From assembly GCA_023954035.1 (NCBI GenBank), contig JAMLIT010000036.1, positions 1 to 39,354 on the forward strand: 39,354 nt of DNA, given 5' to 3'. The position numbers and the translations under genes were made by a program. The stretch's first letter is position 1; each line of letters starts with the position of its first letter. Origin of the DNA: Burkholderiaceae bacterium. GTDB lineage: Bacteria; Pseudomonadota; Gammaproteobacteria; Burkholderiales; Burkholderiaceae_C. Positions 15,239 through 23,845 of this stretch are shown piece after piece. Under the pieces are notes generated by a model, which saw only the letters and a list, made by a program, of their open reading frames with translations, was not told the origin of the DNA and searched no databases.

Positions 15239-16168
15239 ATGAAATCCATTCTTCCCCTGCAACTGCTGGTGGCTCCGCGCCAGGACGATCCCGAGCCGCT
15301 CGTGCTTTTTCACGGCCGCAACTGCCCCGACGGCTTTGCGGCCGCGCTGGCCGCCTGGCGGTTTTACGGCGGCGCCGTGGAGCTGCGCGGTCTGGACCAT
15401 GGCGAGGCCCGCACGGTGGGCGATTTGCCCCCGCTGGAGGGGCGCTCGGTCTACGTGCTGGACTTTTCCTTCCCGGCCGAACTCTTGCAAGCCATCGACG
15501 AGCGCGCAGCCCGCCTGGTGCTGCTGGACCACCACAAGAGCGCTGCCGATGCGCTGGAGGGCTTTGCCTGCCGCTGCGGCGTGGTGCACTTCGACCTGGC
15601 CAAGTCGGGCGCGCGCCTGGCCTGGGAGTTTTTCTTTCCTGATGCGCCGCTGCCCGACCTGGTGCGCTATGTCGAGGACCGCGATCTGTGGAACTGGCAG
15701 TTCCCTGAGAGCGCAGCCTACCTGGCCGCACTCGACATGGAGCCGCAGGACTTCGCGCGCTGGAGCGCCCTGGCCGATTTCAGCCCCGAGGACAACGCCC
15801 GGTTCATGGCGCGCGGCCAGGCCATGGACGAAAAATTCAGCAAGCTCGCGGCCGACATTGCCGAGGGCGCGCAGCCGGTGGTCTTCAACGGCGAGCCTGG
15901 CCTGATGGTCAACGCCCCCGGCGTGTTCCACAGCCTGGTGGGCGATCTGCTTTCGCGCCGCTCGGGCAGCTTTGCGCTGATGTGGAGCGCCGGCCCGGGC
16001 GGCGTGGTCAAGGTGGGCCTGCGCTCGCAGCGCGGCTACGACTGCATTCCCCTGGCGCAAAGCATGGGCGGCGGCGGCCACGCGCAGGCCTGCGGCTTCA
16101 AGATGCCGGCAGAGCGCCTGCCTGGTTTGCTGGGCGGCGCTCTCGACGCCCGGCCTGGCGCGCAGTGA
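15239..16168 (+). CDS. DHH-family phosphoesterase
   Basis: A 309-residue protein. It has FHGRNCPDGFAAALAA, an N-terminal active-site-like motif, then LDHHKSA, the DHH signature that binds manganese, and near the end GGGGHAQACGF, the DHHA1 substrate-binding motif. DHH phosphoesterases split phosphodiester bonds in small nucleotides or short RNAs (for example NrnA on nano-RNA and pAp, or c-di-AMP enzymes). This group lacks the membrane and PAS parts of GdpP. Nano-RNA or pAp breakdown is plausible but unproven. The ATG at 15239 is chosen; the upstream frame is Arg-rich. With c-di-GMP enzymes encoded nearby, a pGpG-degrading role is conceivable, although Orn normally does that job. Confidence 0.88.
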   Translation: MKSILPLQLLVAPRQDDPEPLVLFHGRNCPDGFAAALAAWRFYGGAVELRGLDHGEARTVGDLPPLEGRSVYVLDFSFPAELLQAIDERAARLVLLDHHKSAADALEGFACRCGVVHFDLAKSGARLAWEFFFPDAPLPDLVRYVEDRDLWNWQFPESAAYLAALDMEPQDFARWSALADFSPEDNARFMARGQAMDEKFSKLAADIAEGAQPVVFNGEPGLMVNAPGVFHSLVGDLLSRRSGSFALMWSAGPGGVVKVGLRSQRGYDCIPLAQSMGGGGHAQACGFKMPAERLPGLLGGALDARPGAQ

Positions 16169-16211
16169 CCCCCGGGTCGCAGGCCGCGTCGCGCGCATCG
16201 CAGGCCCTGCC

Positions 16212-17135
16212 ATGCTGAAGGGGGTGTTGGCTTCGGTGCTGGCGTCGGTGCTGTTTGGCGTGATCTACTGGATATCGCCCTTTCTCAAGCCGCTTGCTGG
16301 CGAAGAAATCTACGGCTGGCGGGTGTTGGCGACGCTTCCGTTCACCACGGTGCTGCTGCTGTGGCGGGGCGAGTGGGCGCAGGTGCGCGCGCTGGCCCGG
16401 CGCGTGCAGGAACGCCCGGCGCTGGGCGCCGCGCTGGTGCTCAGCGCTGCCATGGTGGGCGTGCAGCTGTGGCTGTTCATGTGGGCACCCATGGCGGGCC
16501 GGGCTTTGCCGGTGTCGCTGGGCTACTTTTTGCTGCCCCTGGTGATGGTGCTCGCTGGCGGCGTGCTGTACCGCGAGCGGCTCTCGGGCCCGCACAAGCT
16601 GGCGACCGCGCTGGCTGCTGCCGGTGTCGGCGCCGAGCTGCTGCGCGCCGGCGGCGTGTCCTGGGAGACCTGGTTGGTGGCGGTGGGTTATCCGCTGTAT
16701 TTCGCGCTTCGCCGGCGCCTGCGCACCGAGAAGCTCGGCGGCCATTGGGTGGACATGGCGCTGGCCGTTCCCGTTGCGGTGTACTTCGTGCTGCGGGCGC
16801 CGTCCACGCTGTCCGTGGTCGCGGGGGACTGGCCGCTGGCGGCGCTGGTGCTGGTGGTGGGCGTGCTCAGTGCGGTGGCATTGGCGCTGTACATGGCGGC
16901 CAGCCAGTTGCTGCCCATGGGTTTGTTTGGTCTGCTGACCTACGTCGAGCCGGTGCTGCTGGTGGTGGTGGCGCTGCTGCTGGGCGAGCGCCTGGCGCCG
17001 GGGCAATGGGTGCTGTACGGACTGGTGTTTGCCGCAGTGGGCGTGCTGGTGGTCGATGCGCTGCGCCAGATCCTGCGCGATCGCCGGACGCCTGAAATTG
17101 TGAAAAATAGTGACCCTAGCGCTCATCCAGATTAG
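16212..17135 (+). CDS. rarD: RarD-type EamA-family transporter
   Basis: A 307-residue membrane protein with ten hydrophobic helices. The RarD type shows in ASVLFGVIYWISPFL, the GEEIYGWRVL loop, VGVQLWLFMWAP followed by GYFLLPLVMVLAGG, and LTYVEPVLLVVVALLLGE. RarD proteins are named for chloramphenicol sensitivity in Pseudomonas; the natural substrate is unknown. The final 12 or so residues and the stop codon at 17133-17135 are read from a degenerate copy of the dispersed palindromic repeat, so the C-terminal tail appears to have been acquired from it. A lipoprotein gene follows on the same strand. Confidence 0.88.
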   Translation: MLKGVLASVLASVLFGVIYWISPFLKPLAGEEIYGWRVLATLPFTTVLLLWRGEWAQVRALARRVQERPALGAALVLSAAMVGVQLWLFMWAPMAGRALPVSLGYFLLPLVMVLAGGVLYRERLSGPHKLATALAAAGVGAELLRAGGVSWETWLVAVGYPLYFALRRRLRTEKLGGHWVDMALAVPVAVYFVLRAPSTLSVVAGDWPLAALVLVVGVLSAVALALYMAASQLLPMGLFGLLTYVEPVLLVVVALLLGERLAPGQWVLYGLVFAAVGVLVVDALRQILRDRRTPEIVKNSDPSAHPD

Positions 17136-17155
17136 GTTTTCTGCTATTGTTTTTG
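17108..17155. repeat. Dispersed palindromic repeat, copy 6 (half degenerate), overlapping the rarD 3' end
   Basis: AATAGTGACCCTAGCGCT, then CATCCAG, then a decayed right arm ending CTGCTATTG and a T-run. The left arm and loop keep the family sequence while the right arm has lost its AAGCGCT. It supplies the last codons and stop of rarD. Confidence 0.55.
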
Positions 17156-17182
17156 AAGTTCTTTAGCCTGCAGGAGGTTTTC

Positions 17183-17734
17183 GTGGTCCGTCGGTCCTTT
17201 GCTTGGCGCAGCGCCCCGGTGGCGCTGGCGCTGGCGCTGCTGCTCGCAGGCTGCAGTTCTGCCCCGCACCAGTACGCCTTGCAGGAGCGTTTTGGCTCGG
17301 GCGACATGCATTCGCGCCTGTTTGACGCCACGCCCGAGCAAACCTGCGAAGCGGGCCGGCGCGCGCTGCTCAGCCAGGGCTATCTGATCAACGTGGCCCG
17401 CAAGGACATGGTGGAAGGCGGCAAGAGCTTCCAGCCCGACGCCGAATCGCATATGCAGATGACGATCCGCGTGGTCTGCGTGCCCGACGGCGGGCGCGGC
17501 AGCGTCACGCTGGGTTTCGTCACCGGCGTGCAGGACAGCTACACGGTCAAAAAGGGCAACAACTCGGCCAGCGTCGGCGTGCCGGCGCTGGGTTCAGTGT
17601 CCTTGCCCTTCATGGCAGGAAGCGAATCGCTGGTCAAGGTCGGCAGCCAGACCATCAATTCCGAAGTCTTCTACGACCGCTTTTTCGACATTCTCAAGCG
17701 CTACCTTCTGGAAGATCCGGCGGCCGCCCAGTAG
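17183..17734 (+). CDS. DUF2242-type outer-membrane/periplasmic lipoprotein, GTG start
   Basis: A 183-residue lipoprotein. A short positively charged start (VVRRS) and a hydrophobic stretch end in the lipobox LLAGC, with Cys24 as the expected lipidated residue; SS follows it, so sorting to the outer membrane is likely. The mature part matches the DUF2242 type (FDATPEQTCEAGRRALLSQGY, then RKDMVEGGKSFQPD). Its function is unknown. The GTG at 17183 is selected by a strong AGGAGG at 17172-17177, 5 bp upstream; no ATG suits. A large c-di-GMP signalling gene begins 45 bp downstream. Confidence 0.85.
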   Translation: MVRRSFAWRSAPVALALALLLAGCSSAPHQYALQERFGSGDMHSRLFDATPEQTCEAGRRALLSQGYLINVARKDMVEGGKSFQPDAESHMQMTIRVVCVPDGGRGSVTLGFVTGVQDSYTVKKGNNSASVGVPALGSVSLPFMAGSESLVKVGSQTINSEVFYDRFFDILKRYLLEDPAAAQ

Positions 17735-17779
17735 CCGGTATTTCGCGGCGGGAGCGGGCCGGCCGGCCATAATGGCCGC

Positions 17780-20700
17780 ATGGACACCCAGCCCCTGGCC
17801 CCAGACGAAGCCGAGCAATGGCAGGAAGCGGCGGTCGAACCGCTGCCGCGCTTGAGCGAGATGCTCGACGTGCTGCGTCGGCGCTGCGGCATTGATTTTT
17901 CCGGCTACAAGTCCACGACCCTGACCCGGCGCGCCCGCCAGCGCATGGCGCGCCTGTCGGTCACCAGCAGCGACGATTATCTGAAGAGCCTGCAGGAGCA
18001 AGCGGGCGAGCGCGAGGCCTTGTGCGGCGAGCTGCTGGTCAACGTGACCGAATTCTTTCGCGACGCACAGGTGTTTCGCCAGCTGGAGGGCGCGGTGTTG
18101 CCCGACCTGCTGCGCGGGCGCGACGCGGGCGACGACCTGCGCATCTGGTGCGCCGGCTGCGCCAGCGGAGAGGAAGCGTATTCCGTGGCCATGCTGGCGC
18201 TGGAGGCGGCTGGACGCCTGGGCTTTCACGGCAACGTCAAGGTGTTTGCCACCGATCTGGACGCACCGGCCTTGGCGCAGGCCTCGCGTGGAAGCTATGG
18301 CGACGACTGCCTGGCCCCCGTTCCAGAGGCTTTGCGCCGGCGCTACCTGCAGGCCGACCCCGCCGGTGGCATGCGCGCGGACCCCACCCTGCGCAGGCAC
18401 CTGGTCTTCGCCCGGCACAACCTGCTGTCCGACCCGCCGTTTACCTGTATCGACCTGGCGCTGTGCCGCAATCTGCTGATCTACCTCAAGCCCGAGATGC
18501 AGTTCAAGGCCTTGTCGCGACTGCACTTTGCCCTCAAGCCGCAGGGGCTTTTGCTGCTGGGCGCCAGCGAAAATGTGGGCGCGTTTGAATCGAATGCGTT
18601 TTCCGCGGTCGACCGCAGCCACAAGCTGTTTCGCAAGCAGCCCGCGGTGCTCGCGCGCAATTTCGAAGCGCCCACGCTGGGTGCCCAGGCGGTGCCGGCA
18701 TTGCCCGCCAGGCAGCCCAGCGCCGAGGGCCAGGCCGCCGACAGCCTGGCCGCCGAACTCGACGCCACGCGCGAGCGCCTGCACGAGATGGTGCTGGAAC
18801 TGCAGGCCAGCCATGAGCGTTTGGACCTGAGCAACGAAGAGTTGACTGCGTCCAACGAAGAACTGCAAAGCACCAACGAGGAACTCAAGTCGGTCAATGA
18901 AGACCTGTACGCGCTGAACAAGGAGCTGGAGGCGCGCAACGACGAGCTCGATGCCCTCAACCGCGACTACGACCATTTGCTCGACAGCACCGAGATCGGT
19001 ACCGTCTTTCTCGACGGCGACCTGAATTTGCGGCGCTTCAGCCCCGGGGTGGAGGACTTTCTCTCGCTGCGGGCCAGCGACATGGGCCGCCCGATTGGTG
19101 ACATCCGCTACCGCCTGGGCGCTCAGGAGGACTTCCTGCAGGACCTGCGCGCGTGCGCAGCCAGCGGCAAGCGCCTGGAACGCGAGGCCATGCTGCCCGA
19201 CGGGCGCTGGGTGTTCGAGCGCATGCTGCCGTTCCAGAACGGGGCGGACGAAAGCCAGGGCGTGGTGCTGACCTGGACCGACATCAGCAAGATCAAGCAC
19301 ATCGAGTCGCTCGCCGAAACGCTGGCCGCGGACAGAGCGCGTTTGCTGAGCATTCTGGAAGCCCTGCCCGATGGCGTGCATATCGTCAATGCCCAGCACG
19401 AGCTCGAATACGTCAACCCCGTGCTCAAGCGCGAGTTCGGCGAAGTCGATGGACGCAAATGCCACGAGTACTTTCTCGACAGCCCGACACCGTGCACCTG
19501 GTGCAACATCGAAAAAGTGCTTGCGGGGCAGACGGTGCAGCGGCAGTGGGTGTCTCCCAGAGGGCGCACCTACGACCTGTTCGACATTCCTTTGACCAAT
19601 GCCGACGGCAGCGTCAGCAAGCTCGAGCTGTTTCACGACGTCACCGACATGCAGGAGGCGCGCCGGCGCCTGGACGAGGCTGCCCGCATCGCTCGCGTGG
19701 GCCACTGGGAATGGAACATTCCGACCGATGAATTGAGCTGGAGCGACGAAACCTTCGCCTGTTTCGGCTTTTTGCCAGGAGCGTTCACGCCCACCTTTGA
19801 GCGCTTCCTGCAGCAGGTGGTGCCCGACGATCGCAAGCGCGTGCAGGACGGAGTGGCCCAGGCCCTGCGGCAAGACGAAGCGTGCGAAACGGAGTTCCGC
19901 TTCCGCCGCAGCGACGGCAGTCTGGGCGTCGGTTTCTCCAGCGGGCGCGTGGAACGCGATGCACAGGGCAAGCCGGTCAAGCTCAGCGGCGCCATGCAGG
20001 ATATCAGCGGCCTGCGCGAGAGCGAGCTGCGATTCAAGGTGGCTTTTCGGGCCAGCCCGATGGCGGCGTCCATTGCCCGCGTCCGCGACGGCGTTTTCGT
20101 CGAGGTCAACGACCGCTATGAGACCTGGTTTGGCTGGTCGGTAAGCGACCTCGTGGGCCGCAGCACGCTGGAGGTGGGCCTGTGGGCCGATCTGGAGGTG
20201 CGCGCCGCCTGGCTTGCGGAGCTGCAGCACCGCGGCAGCACGCTGGACTTCGAGGCCGAATGGGTCTGCAAGTCCGGCGAGAAGCGCTGCGTGAGCCTCT
20301 CGGCCGAGCTGATGGATCTGCACGACGAGCCCCACGTGGTTGCATTTGCGCAAGACATCACCGAACGCAAGGAAAGCGCGGCGCGCATCGAGTTCCTGGC
20401 GCACCACGATCCGCTCACCGGCCTGCCCAACCGCGTGCTGTTTCGCGACCGCTTCGAGCTGGCCCGCGCCTGGACGGAGCGCAGCAACCACAAGCTGGCA
20501 CTGCTCTACCTCGACCTGGACCATTTCAAGCAGATCAACGACACCCTGGGCCATCCGGTGGGTGACCTGCTGCTCAAGCAGGTGGCCCAGCGCCTTACCG
20601 GCACGCTGCGCGACACCGACACCATCAGCCGCCAGGGCGGCGACGAGTTCCTGATTGCCTTGACCGACGTCCAGGACGTGGAGGGCGTGGGCCGCATTGC

Positions 20701-21691
20701 AAGCAAGATCACGGAGGCCCTGGCGCATCCGTTTGACATCGAGGGGCATCAACTGGCGGTGACGCTCTCCATCGGGATTGCGCTGTGCCCCGACGACGGG
20801 GCCGACTTCGACACCTTGCTGCAGCGCGCGGACACGGCGATGTACCGCGCCAAGGAGAGCGGGCGCAACACCTATTGCTTCTACACCAGCGAGATGAATG
20901 CCCAGGCGCTGGAAAATCTCAAGATGCGCTCGGCCCTGCATTGGGCGCTGGACCAGCAAGAGTTCGTCCTGCATTATCAGCCGCAGATCGACCTGGTCAG
21001 CGGCAAGGTGATCGGTGTCGAAGCGCTGCTGCGCTGGCAGCGCGCCGACGGCGAATTGGTGCCGCCGGGGCGCTTTATCCCCGCCGCAGAGGAAAGCGGG
21101 CAAATCGTTCCGATTGGCGAGTGGGCGCTGCGCGAAGCTTGCGCCCAGGCCGTGCGCTGGCAGCAGGCCGGGTTGCCGGAGCTGACCATGGCGGTCAACC
21201 TGTCGGCGGTGCAGTTCCGGCGCGGTGATTTGCTGGCCAGCGTGACGCAGGCATTGGAAGAGTCGGGCCTGGACCCGTCGCGGCTGGAGCTCGAACTGAC
21301 CGAGTCGCTGCTGATGGAAGATGTCGAAGCCACGCTGCGCACGGTGCAGCGCTTCAAGGCGCTGGGCGTGAGCCTGGCCATCGACGACTTCGGCACCGGC
21401 TACTCCAGCCTGGCCTATCTGCGCCGCTTTTCCGTGGACAAGCTCAAGATCGACCAGTCTTTCGTGCGCGACATCGTGAGCGACCCCGAGGACGCCGCCA
21501 TCGTGCGCGCGGTCATCAGCATGGCCCGCAGCCTCAAGCTGCGCGTGGTGGCCGAGGGCGTGGAGAGCGCGGAAGTGGCGCGCATCCTCAACCTCTACCA
21601 CTGCCAGGAAGCACAGGGCTACCATTTTGCGCGGCCCATGCCGGCGCAGGCCTTGGCCGACTGGATGCGCGAGCGAAGTGAGCCAGGCTGA
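17780..21691 (+). CDS. CheR-like methyltransferase / coiled coil / PAS x4 / GGDEF / EAL signalling protein
   Basis: A 1303-residue cytosolic protein. The N-terminal CheR part has NVTEFFRD (about 88-95), the SAM-binding CAGCASGEEAYS (124-135) and LCRNLLIYL (about 228). A coiled coil follows (about 321-400, repeated NEEL/NEELKS). Four PAS-like regions come next (about 400-500, 525-630, 637-745 and 748-870). The GGDEF domain (about 875-1040) has GGDEF intact at 953-957 and a product-inhibition RxxD (RDTD 944-947) five residues before it. The EAL domain has EAL at 1081-1083 and DDFGTGYSS, so it looks active. It could therefore both make and break c-di-GMP. No CheB domain, receptor or other chemotaxis gene is nearby, so any methyltransferase target is unknown. 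No membrane segments are seen. Confidence 0.93.
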   Translation: MDTQPLAPDEAEQWQEAAVEPLPRLSEMLDVLRRRCGIDFSGYKSTTLTRRARQRMARLSVTSSDDYLKSLQEQAGEREALCGELLVNVTEFFRDAQVFRQLEGAVLPDLLRGRDAGDDLRIWCAGCASGEEAYSVAMLALEAAGRLGFHGNVKVFATDLDAPALAQASRGSYGDDCLAPVPEALRRRYLQADPAGGMRADPTLRRHLVFARHNLLSDPPFTCIDLALCRNLLIYLKPEMQFKALSRLHFALKPQGLLLLGASENVGAFESNAFSAVDRSHKLFRKQPAVLARNFEAPTLGAQAVPALPARQPSAEGQAADSLAAELDATRERLHEMVLELQASHERLDLSNEELTASNEELQSTNEELKSVNEDLYALNKELEARNDELDALNRDYDHLLDSTEIGTVFLDGDLNLRRFSPGVEDFLSLRASDMGRPIGDIRYRLGAQEDFLQDLRACAASGKRLEREAMLPDGRWVFERMLPFQNGADESQGVVLTWTDISKIKHIESLAETLAADRARLLSILEALPDGVHIVNAQHELEYVNPVLKREFGEVDGRKCHEYFLDSPTPCTWCNIEKVLAGQTVQRQWVSPRGRTYDLFDIPLTNADGSVSKLELFHDVTDMQEARRRLDEAARIARVGHWEWNIPTDELSWSDETFACFGFLPGAFTPTFERFLQQVVPDDRKRVQDGVAQALRQDEACETEFRFRRSDGSLGVGFSSGRVERDAQGKPVKLSGAMQDISGLRESELRFKVAFRASPMAASIARVRDGVFVEVNDRYETWFGWSVSDLVGRSTLEVGLWADLEVRAAWLAELQHRGSTLDFEAEWVCKSGEKRCVSLSAELMDLHDEPHVVAFAQDITERKESAARIEFLAHHDPLTGLPNRVLFRDRFELARAWTERSNHKLALLYLDLDHFKQINDTLGHPVGDLLLKQVAQRLTGTLRDTDTISRQGGDEFLIALTDVQDVEGVGRIASKITEALAHPFDIEGHQLAVTLSIGIALCPDDGADFDTLLQRADTAMYRAKESGRNTYCFYTSEMNAQALENLKMRSALHWALDQQEFVLHYQPQIDLVSGKVIGVEALLRWQRADGELVPPGRFIPAAEESGQIVPIGEWALREACAQAVRWQQAGLPELTMAVNLSAVQFRRGDLLASVTQALEESGLDPSRLELELTESLLMEDVEATLRTVQRFKALGVSLAIDDFGTGYSSLAYLRRFSVDKLKIDQSFVRDIVSDPEDAAIVRAVISMARSLKLRVVAEGVESAEVARILNLYHCQEAQGYHFARPMPAQALADWMRERSEPG

Positions 21692-21796
21692 GGCCATTGT
21701 GTGGCGGGGGCCGACAAGCCGGCGAGCGCCGCTGGGCTACAGTTGCCAAACCGTTTCGGGCGCGCCATGGCGCCTTTCTTTTCGCCCATCGAACCC

Positions 21797-22762
21797 ATGT
21801 CCACCACTTCTGCCTCGAAAGACAGCAAAGAGTTCCGAATCCTCTCGCTCAGCGGTGGGGGTTTCCTGGGGCTGTACACGGCGGTCGTGCTCGCCGACCT
21901 GGAAAAGCAGGCCGGCGAGCCGCTGGGCCGGCGCTTTGACTTGATCGCCGGCACATCCGTCGGCGGTCTGCTGGCCATGGCCCTGGCGTTCGAGGTGCCC
22001 ATGGCGCACATCGTTCGGCTTTTCATCGAACGCGGGGAAGACGTTTTTTCGTCGCGCAGGCTTCCGGGCGGCACAGTCACCCGCCTGTTGGACATGACGC
22101 GCTCCGTGCTGGGGCCCAAGTACACCGGGGAAGCCTTGCGCCGGGAGCTGCAAAAGCATTTCGGAGCGCGCGCCATGGGAGACGCGCTGCACGCCGTGGT
22201 GGTTCCGGCCGTTGACGTAAGCCGCAGCGTGACCAAGGTGTTCAAGACCCCGCACACGCAGGGCTCGCTGGGCGACGAGGGTTTGTCCGCTGTCGACGTG
22301 ACTCTGGCCACCTGCGCTGCACCAGCCTACTTTCCGTGCGTCCAGGTCGGTGAGCGGCTCTACGCCGACGGGGGGCTTTTTGCCATGGCGCCCGACCACG
22401 TGGCGCTGCACGAGGCCGAGCATTTCATGGGCGCCAGACTGGGCCGCATCCGCATGCTGTCCATTGGCACGGCCACCATGGGCTACCAGCCCACCGAAGC
22501 CGTCGAAGCTGATGCCGGAGCGGTCGGCTGGCTCACCGACGGGCGTCTGATTCTGACCATGATTTCCGTGCAGCAGCAGCATGTGAGCGCGGTGATGGAA
22601 GACCGTCTGGAGGACCGCTACATGCGCATCGACGCTGGCTGGCCGGTGCGTGCCGGCTTGGGCATCGACGTGGCCACGCCGGAAGCGACGAAAACCCTGG
22701 TCGGTCTGGGCGAGGCAACCCTGGCCGCCCTGGATCGCAAGCGCCTGGCGGCGTTTGTCTGA
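21797..22762 (+). CDS. Patatin-like phospholipase (CapV-like, orphan)
   Basis: About 321 residues. The patatin features are all present: the oxyanion loop SLSGGGFLG (residues 17-25), the nucleophile Ser54 in GTSVGG, and the dyad Asp191 in ADGG. It would hydrolyse acyl esters of membrane lipids. The overall length and single-domain form resemble CapV, the phospholipase effector of CBASS anti-phage systems, and bacterial relatives are often labelled so. No CD-NTase, Cap2 or Cap3 gene lies within 15 kb on either side, so a CBASS role is not supported here. ATG 21797 is chosen for its position just before the fold; ATG 21767 is an alternative, and neither has a clear ribosome site. Its stop is 1 bp from the convergent M23 gene. 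Confidence 0.85.
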   Translation: MSTTSASKDSKEFRILSLSGGGFLGLYTAVVLADLEKQAGEPLGRRFDLIAGTSVGGLLAMALAFEVPMAHIVRLFIERGEDVFSSRRLPGGTVTRLLDMTRSVLGPKYTGEALRRELQKHFGARAMGDALHAVVVPAVDVSRSVTKVFKTPHTQGSLGDEGLSAVDVTLATCAAPAYFPCVQVGERLYADGGLFAMAPDHVALHEAEHFMGARLGRIRMLSIGTATMGYQPTEAVEADAGAVGWLTDGRLILTMISVQQQHVSAVMEDRLEDRYMRIDAGWPVRAGLGIDVATPEATKTLVGLGEATLAALDRKRLAAFV

Positions 22763-22763
22763 C

Positions 22764-23711
22764 TCAGGCGGCAAGAAACAGCGCCGGGTCCACCATGCTG
22801 CGGTTGAGCATGACGCCCCAGTGCAGATGCGGGCCGGTGACGCGGCCTGTGGCGCCCACCGCGCCCACGCGCTGGCCGGCTTCTACGGCGTCACCTGCCT
22901 GCACCGCGATCTCGCTCAAGTGGCAGACCATGCTCAGCAGCCCGCCGCCGTGGTCCAGCCAGACCGTGTTCCCGTTGAAAAAATAGTCGCCCGTGTCCAG
23001 GGCGCGCCCGGCCAGCGGCGCCAGCACCGGCGTGCCCGTCGCGGCCGCAATGTCCATGCCGCTGTGCGGATTGCGCGCCTGGCCATTGAACACGCGGCGC
23101 AGGCCAAACGAGCTGGAGCGTCGCCCTTGCACCGGCGCCTGCATGGCCAGGCGCTGGGGCAGCGGCGTGCTGAAGGTGGCCATGACGCCCGCCTGGTGGG
23201 CGCGCTCGCGCTGCCAGCGGGCCTCGTCCTTGGGCGACAAGTCGACCGTGCGCGGCGCCACGGTCAGACGCTGCTCCCGATACCGCTTGGGTGCGATCTC
23301 CACGCTGAGGGCGCTGCCGGCGCCGTTGGATTCGACGCGAACCTGCACCTTGCCGGGCGGCGTCGCCAGCGCAATGCCCAGCAGCGCGGTCCAGCCTGTG
23401 GGCCCACCCAGAACCAGCAGCGGCACTTCGCCGGATCCATCCGCCGCCATCGTGAAGGCCCGTGGGCGCACGGCCGCACCGCCCAGCGCCAGGCGGACCA
23501 CGCCGCCCGGGACCGCCAGCTCGCGCGGCAGCCGGTGTGCCCCGGGGGGCGCCGCGCCGGCCCAGGCGGCGGGGCCCATGCACGCGCTGGCGGCTGCAAC
23601 CAGGGCACCGCGGCGGGAAACCGGCCTGGACACAGCGTGGGAAGAGCCGAGTGATGAACCGAGAGGAAGGCCGAGGGAAGGGCCGAGGGAAGGGGATGAG
23701 AGCGATGGCAT
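22764..23711 (-). CDS. M23/LytM-family zinc metallopeptidase with possible Tat signal
   Basis: A 315-residue exported protein. The C-terminal LytM domain has the zinc ligands His216 and Asp220 (HSGMD) and His295/His297 (HLHW), so it should be an active peptidoglycan endopeptidase. Upstream of it is an IgG-like/PGA-binding region (about 60-160). The N-terminus is unusual: a Ser/Leu/Gly/Pro repeat (residues 2-24), encoded by a 12-bp tandem repeat, precedes VSRRGALVAAASA, a twin-arginine-like signal ending near AWA. The protein may begin later than ATG 23711; no strong ribosome site distinguishes the options. It converges on the patatin gene with 1 bp between stops. Confidence 0.88.
   Translation of the reverse strand: MPSLSSPSLGPSLGLPLGSSLGSSHAVSRPVSRRGALVAAASACMGPAAWAGAAPPGAHRLPRELAVPGGVVRLALGGAAVRPRAFTMAADGSGEVPLLVLGGPTGWTALLGIALATPPGKVQVRVESNGAGSALSVEIAPKRYREQRLTVAPRTVDLSPKDEARWQRERAHQAGVMATFSTPLPQRLAMQAPVQGRRSSSFGLRRVFNGQARNPHSGMDIAAATGTPVLAPLAGRALDTGDYFFNGNTVWLDHGGGLLSMVCHLSEIAVQAGDAVEAGQRVGAVGATGRVTGPHLHWGVMLNRSMVDPALFLAA
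23659..23694. repeat. Three tandem 12-bp units in the 5' end of the M23 peptidase gene
   Basis: CCGAGAGGAAGG, CCGAGGGAAGGG and CCGAGGGAAGGG run head to tail, with looser copies on each side. On the minus strand they encode the PSLG-type repeat before the signal peptide. Because the unit is a multiple of three, gain or loss of copies would change the length of the N-terminus without breaking the frame. Confidence 0.8.
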
Positions 23712-23845
23712 GGCGCATCAGCCTACCAGCAAGCGCCCCGCCCGCGTAGGCGCCGCGCTCGGCGGCATCGCGCTTTTCGCCTTCGCGGCAGCGGCCGTGG
23801 GGGCGAAGAGAATGAGAGCCTTCTTTGTTGCAATGGAGGAGTCGC

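Noticed and set aside
17594-21697. Minus-strand open frame of 1367 codons opposite the CheR-GGDEF-EAL gene
   Set aside because: It is the shadow of a high-GC gene: His/Gln/Val-rich with no domain, while the plus strand has unmistakable domains.
21797-22762. CBASS anti-phage operon
   Set aside because: Only a CapV-like patatin is present; no CD-NTase, Cap2 or Cap3 was found on either strand nearby.
23712-23845. Possible short membrane peptide upstream of the 77-residue protein gene
   Set aside because: A hydrophobic stretch can be read (ALFAFAAAAVGA) but there is no suitable start, ribosome site or stop arrangement.
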